A stretch of 64,000 bases of DNA from Nostoc sp. C052 (lineage in GTDB: Bacteria > Cyanobacteriota > Cyanobacteriia > Cyanobacteriales > Nostocaceae), in contig NZ_CP040272.1 of the NCBI RefSeq assembly GCF_013393905.1, positions 4,398,001 through 4,462,000 of the forward strand, given 5' to 3'. Both the position numbers and the translations under genes were made by a program. Positions 1 to 8,100 of this stretch are shown piece by piece (positions within the stretch are counted from its first letter, which is position 1; each line of letters opens with the position of its first letter). Below the pieces are notes generated by a model. The model ran no database searches. It saw only the letters and a program-made list of their open reading frames with translations, and had not been told where the DNA came from.

Positions 1-207
1 ATGATTACCCGTACATCTAATTTCTCGGTTAGTTGTCTTGATAACGAAGGTTTGACGTTCTCCTTGATCTAACCACCTGACAACTTTCTTGAATTCCCAT
101 TTACCTGATGAGTCGTTGTAACTCAGAACCCTCTTGCCTTTGATTTTGGGATCATCTATTCTGTTAAGTCCGTTATCAGTCAATACCAGAGAATCTCCAG
201 TTAGGCA
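1..207 (-). other. Intein N-terminal region inside DnaX (partial)
   Basis: The intein starts with Cys at DnaX residue 130 and covers 69 visible residues. Block A is CLTGDSLVL and block B ends in CTGNH, the conserved T-x-N-H of the Hint fold that activates the first splice junction. The insertion point, directly after VIDE of Walker B, is the one used by the DnaX intein of Synechocystis PCC 6803. Splicing would have to restore the ATPase. Whether a homing endonuclease domain is present cannot be seen here. Confidence 0.92.
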
Positions 208-594
208 TTCGTCGATTACATAAACCTTGTAGCGACACTGCACAGGAGCAAACTGGGCTTTTTCAATCAACTCGCGGATATTATCGACACCAGTATTACT
301 AGCGGCGTCTATTTCAATTACATCTAAGGCGTACCCCTTGGTGATCCCCTGACAAACTTCACACACACCACAAGGTTCAGCCGTGGGCTGATCACCTTTG
401 AGACAATTGAGGGATTTAGCCAGAATCCGGGCACTAGAAGTTTTCCCCGTACCTCTTGGCCCAGTAAATAAATAGGCGGGGGCGATTTTGGATGTGCCGA
501 TCGCGTTCGTGAGGGTGGTGGCGATCGCCTCTTGTCCCACCAGTTCAGCAAAACTTTTGGGGCGATATTTGTGGTGCAGGGGTTCATAAGACAT
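1..594 (-). CDS. dnaX: DNA polymerase III gamma/tau subunit, N-terminal part, intein-containing (partial)
   Basis: This is the clamp-loader ATPase of the replisome, cut by the window edge after 198 codons. Translated from the ATG at 594 it begins MSYEPLHHKYRPKSFAELVG, as expected for DnaX. Walker A (GPRGTGKTS) lies near residues 46-54, followed by the zinc-type cysteines (CGVCEVC) and the Walker B strand VYVIDE at 124-129. At residue 130 the host sequence stops, and an intein N-terminal splicing block (CLTGDSLVL) begins in place of the expected CHML. The reading frame stays open to base 1. The ATG is preferred because it gives the canonical DnaX N-terminus. The rest of the intein and of dnaX lies outside the window. 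Confidence 0.95.
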   Translation of the reverse strand, partial: MSYEPLHHKYRPKSFAELVGQEAIATTLTNAIGTSKIAPAYLFTGPRGTGKTSSARILAKSLNCLKGDQPTAEPCGVCEVCQGITKGYALDVIEIDAASNTGVDNIRELIEKAQFAPVQCRYKVYVIDECLTGDSLVLTDNGLNRIDDPKIKGKRVLSYNDSSGKWEFKKVVRWLDQGERQTFVIKTTNREIRCTGNH

Positions 595-839
595 GGAAAT
601 ATAGACTTCAATGCCTTTCAACGTTAATTAGTAGCACCGAGTCGAGTTTAGGATTCAATTATTTTAAACTCTCGTACCAGCTTTATTTATCGATGTTGCC
701 ATAGCTCTTGCACTCAACTCATACCGTATATTTTGGCACTCAGGAAAGCAAGAAACTAGAGCTGATCCTCTACTATGATTTCAACATCAATGTATGGGAA
801 TTATAGCATATCATTTAGTACATTTGTTCTATTTTTAGA

Positions 840-1160
840 TTGAGGCTAGGGACTAAGACGCGTTTTCAAACTATAGATATAACAGAATTGACAGAATTGA
901 AAAAGGGACTAGGGACTGGGAAAATTGTTTGGAGATTAAGATCACTCACTACCCAAGTTTTGTTCGCGCAGCGATGCCTCCGGCGAGCTATAGCTTACGC
1001 ACGAGAAGAAAACTCTTCCTACTCCCTAGTCCCCAGTCCCGGAACACCAGGATTCCCCGACTTGGGTGCAGCAAGTCGGGGAATCCTGGCGCGACATATT
1101 GATGCGATTTATCAACACACCTTGCCTACGATCGCCTATTTTAAAACACAGCCAGTTTGA
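840..1160. repeat. Intergenic repeat cluster (heptamer runs and palindromes)
   Basis: The 589-base gap between dnaX and the next gene is mostly repeat DNA. It has GGGACTAGGGACTGGG near 905-920, its mirror CCCTAGTCCCCAGTCCCGG near 1023-1041, a Nostoc-type palindromic stretch (gcctccggcgagc) near 975-990, and a strong hairpin at 1047-1089. An open frame crosses it, but its predicted protein follows the repeats and resembles nothing known, so I do not call a gene. Confidence 0.6.
1047..1089. repeat. Perfect 18-bp hairpin
   Basis: CCAGGATTCCCCGACTTG at 1047-1064 is followed, after a 7-nt loop, by its exact reverse complement at 1072-1089. No T-run follows on either side, so a terminator is less likely than a REP/MITE-like palindrome. 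Confidence 0.75.
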
Positions 1161-1183
1161 AAACACGCTCTAGGGCTTGTCTG

Positions 1184-1489
1184 CTAGCTAATAAAATCTT
1201 TGTGGGCAGTGACAAGCATCTGAGCTTGTCTTAAAACGTTTCCGAACAAATAAACAGGAATCTGCCAAGCTGCAACAGTAACTTCTTTGACAATATCCTG
1301 TACACTAATTGCAATTAATTCATGTTCTGGCGGCTCTCCCTCAACTGTACCAGACCAAGTAAAAGCTAATAAAAAGTCATCGTCTCCAGGCAAGGATGCA
1401 ATCAAACATTCCTCTGGTGTTGGCTGGCAAATAATTCCGTGATCGTTTGCAAGTTCTACTAGTCTTTGAAATTTGTTTACGTTCGTCAT
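1184..1489 (-). CDS. Hypothetical protein, 101 aa
   Basis: This is a small acidic soluble protein with no recognised motif. It starts MTNVNKFQRLVELANDHGI, has no signal peptide or membrane segment, and has a balanced composition typical of a real gene. No clear Shine-Dalgarno sequence precedes the ATG. It stands alone between repeat DNA and the cyclase gene, transcribed in the same direction as the cyclase. It may be a conserved cyanobacterial unknown, but I cannot assign a function. Confidence 0.55.
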   Translation of the reverse strand: MTNVNKFQRLVELANDHGIICQPTPEECLIASLPGDDDFLLAFTWSGTVEGEPPEHELIAISVQDIVKEVTVAAWQIPVYLFGNVLRQAQMLVTAHKDFIS

Positions 1490-1778
1490 TTGTCTTTTAG
1501 ATGTGATTCAATCTCAGTTTTAAAAGAAATCATATTTTTAACTCCACAACTCAACTTAGTTGCTTCATACCATAAATTACGAATTATTAATTATTCGGTC
1601 AGAGTTAGGAGTTATTGGAGTTGGGTCGGGCTTAAGTTCAGAATATTACCGCGATCGCCTGGTTTTATCAGCAACATTTGTTACTATTTTAAAAAATCTC
1701 AACTATCTACTTTTTCGGGCTACCCCATTTATATACACCTCTCTTTGTTAGCGTTTCAATATGATTGATACTCTCATC

Positions 1779-3998
1779 TCACCCAAGCTGACGCAGTGTA
1801 TTTAAAATTGCGATTGCTTTTGGCGGAACAGCTGTAAACCGAAGCAGATAAAGATGCTCGTCAATATTAGATTGTTGGATCACCTTGGCATAGATATATT
1901 CTTCTTCTATGGACATTTCTGCTTCAATCAATAACTTGAGTTTGAGATTGCTCAAAAGATGTAAAGAATGTGGCGATTGCAGTTGCGCCCCTTTTTCTGA
2001 AAGGCTAATCAAGTTGCCAAAAAATACTGTTCCCACAGCATATTTCCCCTGTAAAATTGTGTATTCTACAGGTATTTCTTGATTGAGAATGACTATTTCT
2101 TCATCATCTTCAGGCAAGAATAAATTATATTTACCACCAATGCCACGAATTTCACAAATTGTCACAGGATGCTTTATCCCTTTGGGTTCTATTTGTAGTT
2201 CTCCGGCAATTTGGAGGTCAATATTGGCATCTTTACAGGTATTTTCGGAAATTAAAATCTGTCCTCCCACTGTATAAGACTCAATTCGGGCAGCCAAATT
2301 AACATGGCTACCAATAACTGTATATTGGGCACGTTTTTGAGAGCCAACATTTCCTGCCACAGCCTCGCCTGTATTAATGCCAATTCCCATTTCGAGGATT
2401 GGAAAATTCATTTGCTGATTTTGTTTGTTTACTTGCTCCATTGCTAACTGCATGGCAATAGCACAGGCGATCGCTCGTTCGGAATCATCTTTGCGACTAA
2501 TTGGCGCACCAAAGATCACAAAAATACCATCACCCATAAACTCATTAATCGTGCCTTTATACTGATTAATCACATCTGTCATTGTTCCCAAATAAAGATT
2601 CAAAATCTTTACTACTTCTTCCGGGGGCAATTGTTCAGAAATAGCTGAGAATCCTCTTAAATCAGATACGAGAACCGTAACTTTTCGGCGTTCTCCCCCT
2701 AGCTTCAAGCCAGAAGGAGTTTCGAGGATATTGGCAACAATTTCATCAGTGAGATAGCGACCGAGGGTTTTTCGCATCTCGGTAGCACTTTGAGCAATAT
2801 ACTGAGTGAGTGCGATCGCAGAACCTACAAATGCTAGCAATGAAGGTACAACAGGAATCCACCAACCAACAATAAACGCCAGAAAACTGCCACCAACTAA
2901 ACCACCACCCGCCAGAAAAACACTAAAAATCAGGGTTTTCTGGTTGCTACTATGGCGTTGTAGCCAACACAAGCTAGCACCAATAATTGACCAAATCAAA
3001 ATCAATAGCCATTCTAGCGGGTCAGGTAAACACTTGATCGGTGGACGACCTTCTATTGCTGCACTTAAAATTTGACTAATGACATTAGCATGAATTGTTA
3101 CACCCGCCATTCGTTCTGGGTCAGTCAATACATTACTGCTGTAAGGCGTATAGAATAAATCCTTTAAACTCTCGGCGGTAGCACCAATTAATACCACCTT
3201 GTCTTGCATTAAATCGCGTGGGATGTGGTTCTCTTGCACTTCGCTAAGAGAGACTTTAGCAAACTGCTGTATCCGTCCTCGGTAGTTCAACAGCACTTGA
3301 TAACTCCCGGCATCTGCTCGGACATAACCACCATCATTAGGTTCAAAAATCGGGAAAACACCCCGATTTAACTGCAAGTAATTAGAATTATTGGCTGATG
3401 GCTTTGCGGTAATACCTTCAGGTTTCAAGTACAACAATGCTAGTTTTAACCCAAAGCTTTCTAGAATGTCGTTATTATTTAAATTTACGTACAATAATGC
3501 TCGTCGAATTTTGCCATCTCCATCTATGGGTAAATCATTTGACCCAACTTGATGAAGTTTCTTGAGTTCTGGAGACGAATCAACCGCCGAACTATCAATA
3601 GTATCAGAGACTTTTTGGACTCCAATCAAATTAGGAGTAGATTTAAATACTTTAAGTAATTCTTGATGACCGGGATTGACAGGTAAATCACGATAAATAT
3701 CTAAACCGATCGCTCTGGGTTTTTGCTGTTTGATTTTCTCTAACAAACTGGCAAGTTTTCTATCAGACATAGGCCACTGAACCTGTTTGCGGATATCTGC
3801 CTCATTAATCTCAACTATGACAATGCGGGTATCAGCCGACTCTTGTGGACGGAGGAGAAAAAATTGATCCAGTGCAGCCAATTCCAACAATTGCAGTAAA
3901 CCAGTCAAGCGTATTGCAATTACCAGGGCTGTAATATTAGGAACAGCAAGTAAAACACCACGCCATTGCCAGATTTGCGGTTTCAGCTTTGCCCACAT
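1779..3998 (-). CDS. CHASE2-domain class III nucleotide cyclase (possible guanylyl cyclase)
   Basis: This is a membrane sensor cyclase of 739 residues. An N-terminal hydrophobic segment (about 15-35) leads into a periplasmic CHASE2 domain (about 45-320). Three to four membrane helices follow (about 328-400), then the class III catalytic domain (about 438-600). Both metal-binding aspartates are present (D446 in VSDLRGF, D490 in FMGDGIF), as are the transition-state residues N567 and R571 (VNLAAR). The position usually Lys in adenylyl cyclases is Glu (E486), and the usual Asp is Ser (S564). This pattern fits GTP better than ATP, as in CHASE2 cyclase Cya2 of Synechocystis. The last 100 residues look weakly PilZ-like. 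The gene lies 78 bp downstream of the DUF928 gene on the same strand, so the two may be cotranscribed. Confidence 0.9.
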   Translation of the reverse strand: MWAKLKPQIWQWRGVLLAVPNITALVIAIRLTGLLQLLELAALDQFFLLRPQESADTRIVIVEINEADIRKQVQWPMSDRKLASLLEKIKQQKPRAIGLDIYRDLPVNPGHQELLKVFKSTPNLIGVQKVSDTIDSSAVDSSPELKKLHQVGSNDLPIDGDGKIRRALLYVNLNNNDILESFGLKLALLYLKPEGITAKPSANNSNYLQLNRGVFPIFEPNDGGYVRADAGSYQVLLNYRGRIQQFAKVSLSEVQENHIPRDLMQDKVVLIGATAESLKDLFYTPYSSNVLTDPERMAGVTIHANVISQILSAAIEGRPPIKCLPDPLEWLLILIWSIIGASLCWLQRHSSNQKTLIFSVFLAGGGLVGGSFLAFIVGWWIPVVPSLLAFVGSAIALTQYIAQSATEMRKTLGRYLTDEIVANILETPSGLKLGGERRKVTVLVSDLRGFSAISEQLPPEEVVKILNLYLGTMTDVINQYKGTINEFMGDGIFVIFGAPISRKDDSERAIACAIAMQLAMEQVNKQNQQMNFPILEMGIGINTGEAVAGNVGSQKRAQYTVIGSHVNLAARIESYTVGGQILISENTCKDANIDLQIAGELQIEPKGIKHPVTICEIRGIGGKYNLFLPEDDEEIVILNQEIPVEYTILQGKYAVGTVFFGNLISLSEKGAQLQSPHSLHLLSNLKLKLLIEAEMSIEEEYIYAKVIQQSNIDEHLYLLRFTAVPPKAIAILNTLRQLG

Positions 3999-4008
3999 AA
4001 TATTTAGT

Positions 4009-4060
4009 GCTGAGTGCTGAGTGCTGAGTTGGGAGTTGGGAGTTGGGAATTCTCCCTCAG
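4009..4060. repeat. Heptanucleotide tandem repeats
   Basis: GTGCTGA is repeated in tandem and followed by GGGAGTT units, in the short gap between the cyclase and DUF928 genes. Such short tandemly repeated heptamers are well known from heterocystous cyanobacteria. Confidence 0.75.
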
Positions 4061-4076
4061 CCCAATACCCATGCCC

Positions 4077-4826
4077 TTATTTCCTAGATGTGCAACAATC
4101 GATCAATGGTTCGGAAGCGATGGCACTCAAACCAACTGACTTGAAAAATTGTCTCCAATCCAGCCTTGCCTTAAAATTATTCGGTTCAGTCTGGCGTAGC
4201 TTCACCAAACTAGTCAGCGCTTCATGCCAAATCCCCGCTTCTGCATAGATGCTGGGCAACTTATGCAAATTTGCCTTTGTTAAGGCCTCCGACAAACCTA
4301 ATTCTGGTTGAGTGCGTTCCACCCAACCATCTACAGTGGGGTTTTCACTAGAGTCTTGAGTATCACAAGCAATTGTTAGATACCAGTGATAAGTTTTACC
4401 GACAGCGAGTGCAGGGGCAGTGTCAGGAAGTTTGAAGTTAATAATTCCGGGCTTATCTGGAAGTGTAAAAGATGTTTCATAAAATACATTCTGGTCTTTA
4501 TCCAAGAGCAGAAACTTGGCTGTTTTGACTGGAGATGGAGGTACATACCAGAAAAATGTTGGATGTTCAGCAAATGTCAACCCTAATTTATCTGGGGGGA
4601 TTAAGGGAGTTATTAGTTTTTTGCCTGTTAGGCAAGAACTACCACGGGTAGAACCACCAGCACTTGCAGGAGGTTTTCCCCGCTGTGGTGGCTTAAATGT
4701 CTGACTAATTTGCCAAGTTTTATTAGGATGGTAGGACTGAGCCTGTACTTGTGCTGTTAAAGCAGAAAACAAAGACAAAGGCAAGGAAAAAGTTACAAAA
4801 TATATATATGGTTTAATCCATTTCAT
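4077..4826 (-). CDS. DUF928-family secreted protein
   Basis: The protein has 249 residues with a clear N-terminal signal peptide (hydrophobic residues 7-25, then AQVQAQS), so it is exported. The body matches the cyanobacterial DUF928 family: a segment around ITPLIPPDKLGLTFAEHP, a beta-rich region (FFWYVPPSP through YHWYLTIACD), and a helical C-terminal end. Residues about 46-62 (RGKPPASAGGSTRGSS) look like translated repeat DNA inserted between signal peptide and domain. It is upstream of, and on the same strand as, the CHASE2 cyclase. DUF928 and CHASE2 genes are often neighbours in cyanobacteria, suggesting a shared periplasmic sensing role, which is inference. The biochemical function is unknown. 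Confidence 0.8.
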   Translation of the reverse strand: MKWIKPYIYFVTFSLPLSLFSALTAQVQAQSYHPNKTWQISQTFKPPQRGKPPASAGGSTRGSSCLTGKKLITPLIPPDKLGLTFAEHPTFFWYVPPSPVKTAKFLLLDKDQNVFYETSFTLPDKPGIINFKLPDTAPALAVGKTYHWYLTIACDTQDSSENPTVDGWVERTQPELGLSEALTKANLHKLPSIYAEAGIWHEALTSLVKLRQTEPNNFKARLDWRQFFKSVGLSAIASEPLIDCCTSRK

Positions 4827-4940
4827 ATTGAAAATGTCTGGGTGCTAGATTAGTCGGGTGAATAAATAAAGTATTCCCAAAAGCAGAGCCAGATTTTTCA
4901 CTTACAGCAGTTTTCATGTATTTGAACCACATCTGTCGTA

Positions 4941-4963
4941 AGGGCATAGCAATGCTGTGCCCC
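4941..4963. repeat. Short palindromic repeat
   Basis: AGGGCATAGCAATGCTGTGCCCCT is an imperfect palindrome in the gap between the DUF928 and STAND genes. Related GGGCATA...TATGCCC palindromes recur in this genome, for example near 27530-27552. Confidence 0.5.
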
Positions 4964-5052
4964 TACCGTATGGTCTGTTTACTTGCAGTATTGGCGAGAC
5001 TAAAATCTCTGTATGCCATCCTTATATCTTGCGATCGCCTATTTAATAGAGT

Positions 5053-5179
5053 TGTCGGGAAATAAAGCAATAAATCCTTGGAAGCCTTAATCTATAAGGC
5101 TTCCAAGCAACTTTACCATAAATACCTATAGTTCCTGTGTCGCAAGGTTTTCAGCGATTTTTCTCGCTATTTCCCGACA
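5053..5179. mobile_element. MITE-like element, 127 bp
   Basis: It has perfect 12-bp terminal inverted repeats, TGTCGGGAAATA at 5053-5064 and TATTTCCCGACA at 5168-5179. Inside is a perfect 13-bp hairpin (5077-5107, CTTGGAAGCCTTA with a 5-nt loop). There is no room for a transposase. No certain target duplication is visible. The element ends 16 bp after the stop codon of the STAND gene, so its hairpin may also act in transcript termination. Confidence 0.6.
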
Positions 5180-5195
5180 GGTCTAATCTATTCCA

Positions 5196-8100
5196 TTAGG
5201 GTAATGTCCTCTTGTCACCCTTAGCTTGATTCGCCAACTCTTTCGCTCTCGCCTGGGAATCAAACTTTAAATTATTATCCCACTGCTGTGCTTTGCCAAA
5301 CTTTTCCACAGCGCCATTCATATCATCATTTCGCGCTAACTTCTCACCTTGGATAACTAATACTGTAGCGGCTTTAACCAAGCGCGATCGCGTTTGGCAC
5401 GATCGCAACTCTTCTAATACTTCTGGATGGGCAATGAGGTAATTATTTAGCAAGTTGCAACCACTGTTTAATAAATTATCGAAATCCAAGTCCCATAAAA
5501 TTATTGTTTTGTCATCACTAGCAGAAGCTAACTGTTTTCCATTGGGGCTGTAGGCAATGCTATTCACCCTATCAGTCTGACCAGTTAGGGTTTTGAGGAG
5601 TTGACCACTACTGACATCCCAGATTTTGATCGTCTTGTCCCGACTAGCAGAAGCTAACTGTTGTCCATCACGGCTGTAGGCGACGCTTCTGACTGCATCG
5701 CTATGACCAATAAAGGTTTTGAGAAGTTGACCACTGCTGACATCCCAGATTTTGATGGTATTGTCAGCACTAGCAGAAGCTAACTGTTGTCCATTAGGGC
5801 TGTAAGCGACGTTAATGACCCAATTGCTATGACCATTCAGGGTTTTGAGGAGTTGACCACTGTTGACATCCCAGATTTTGATGGTGTTGTCAGCACTAGC
5901 GGAAGCTAACTGTTGTCCATTAGGGCTGTAGGCGATGTTAATGACCCAATGGCTATGACCATTCAGGGTTTTGAGGAGTTGACCACTGCTAACATCCCAG
6001 ATTTTGATAGTGTTGTCGCGACTCGCAGAAACTAATTGTTGACCATTAGGGCTGTAAGCGACGCTAAAGACCGAACTGGTATGACCATTAAGGGTTTTGA
6101 GGAGTTGACCACTGCTAACATCCCAGATTTTGATGGTCTTGTCAGTACTAGCGGAAGCTAACTGTTGTCTATTAGGGCTGTAAGCAACGCTAATAACCCT
6201 ATTGCTATGGCCAGTCAGGGATTTGAGGAGTTGACCATTACTGACATTCCAGATTTTGATGGCCTTGTCATCACTAGCAGAAGCTAACTGTTGTCCATCA
6301 CGGCTATAGGCGACGCTATTGACCCCATTGCTATGGCCAGTCAGGGATTTGAGGGGTTGACCACTACTGACATTCCAGATTTTGATGGTCTTGTCCCAAC
6401 TAGCAGAAGCTAACTGTTGTCCATCACGGCGATAGGCGACGCTATAGACTCGACCGCTATGGCCAGTCAGGGATTTGAGGAGTTTGCTACTGTTGACATC
6501 CCAGATTTTGATGGTGTTGTCATCACTAGCAGAAGCTAACTGTTGCCCATCACGGCTGTAGGCGACGCTAAAGACCGAACTGCTATGATCAGTAAGGGTT
6601 TTGAGGAGTTTGCCACTGCTGATATCCCAGATTTTGATGGTCTTGTCATAACTAGCAGAAGCTAACTGTTGTCCATCACCGCTATAGACGACGCTCATGA
6701 CCACATCGTTATGACCAGTAAGGGTTTTGAGGAGTTGACCACTGTTGACATCCCAGATTTTGATGGTCTTGTCAGCACTAGCAGAAGCTAACTGTTGTCC
6801 ATTAAGGCTGTAAGCGACGCTATTGACCTCTTTGCTATGACCAGTTAGGGATTTGAGAAGTTTGCCACTGCTGATATCCCAGATTTTGATGGTCTTGTCA
6901 GCACTAGCGGAAGCTAACTGTTGTCCATCACGACTGTAGGCGACGCTTTTGACCGCATCGCTATGACCAGTCAGGGATTTGAGGAGTTTGCCACTGTTGA
7001 CATCCCAGATTTTGATGGTCTTGTCAGCACTAGCAGAAGCTAACTGTTGTCCATTAAGGCTGTAAGCGACGCTATTGACCTCTTTGCTATGACCAGTTAG
7101 GGATTTGAGAAGTTTGCCACTGCTGATATCCCAGATTTTGATTGTGTTGTCATAACTAGCAGAAGCTAACTGTTGTCCATTGGGGCTGTAGACGAGGCTT
7201 CTGACCGCGCTGCTATGACCTTCTAAGGTATTTACCTCGATCGCACGATTTTCTTTCCTTTCATTTGGCTTTAAGTAAACCGCTTGCTGTAAAGTTGCCA
7301 CAGTTAGCATTGAGATATCGCTTCTGTGGTGTGCCCAAAGTGTATGCTTAAGTTTGCTACCTGCTTTTAAGGCTGCTATTAAAGCATCTGCATGTTTTCC
7401 AGAGACAAAATAGACTTCCGAAGAATTATTGATGGCGTTAATTTGATTAACATTTGCCTCTACTGCCCACTGGAATGTTGCCGCAGCTAAAACAGCAAAT
7501 CCTAAACCTGCGGTTATGGAACCAAAAAGGGCGCGTTTGAGAACACGATTAAGTTTGGCTTCACTTTGTTTTCTTTGTTCTCGTTCCTTTTCCAGTTCCG
7601 CCATTACCTGCTTTAACTTCGGTTCTTGTTGCTGGCGGATAAAGGCGGCGATGTAGTCATGTACTAATTGATAACGGTCGGCGGGGTTTTCTGGTAGCAA
7701 AACCACTAAGCCAGATTGGACAAATATTTCTAACACTAAATCTAATTTACTGATTTCAGAAACTTGTTCCACCCTAGTTTCTGATCCCCCCGTATGCGGC
7801 GACCCCCTTAAAAAGGGGGTTGAAAGAATAAAGCCCCCCTTTTTAAGGGGGGTTGGGGGGATCTCCAAGAAGTACGGGAGCAAATCACGTTCCAACTCAG
7901 CGCGAGTTTTTAGAGGGCGAGTTCCTTTTTCATCCGTCAACAAATACAGTAATATGTCTGCTGCTTGCTGATTTTCTTCACCGCAATCATGAACAACTTC
8001 ATCTAAATAACGCTTAACCAATTCGTCCTTAGTGCCACCCTTCTGATATTCCGCCAGAGTTGTAATATTCTCCCTTTGCAGTTGTGCCCCCACAATCTGC

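Noticed and set aside
840..1160. Plus-strand open frame of 106 codons
   Set aside because: It runs through heptamer repeats and an 18-bp hairpin; its product follows the repeats and resembles no protein.
1466..1768. Plus-strand open frame between the small unknown gene and the cyclase gene
   Set aside because: It overlaps the start of the 1184-1489 gene on the other strand and has low coding character.
5480..7220. Regularly spaced repeats that could suggest a CRISPR array
   Set aside because: The 126-bp period is a continuous open frame with WD40 motifs, so it is a protein repeat.
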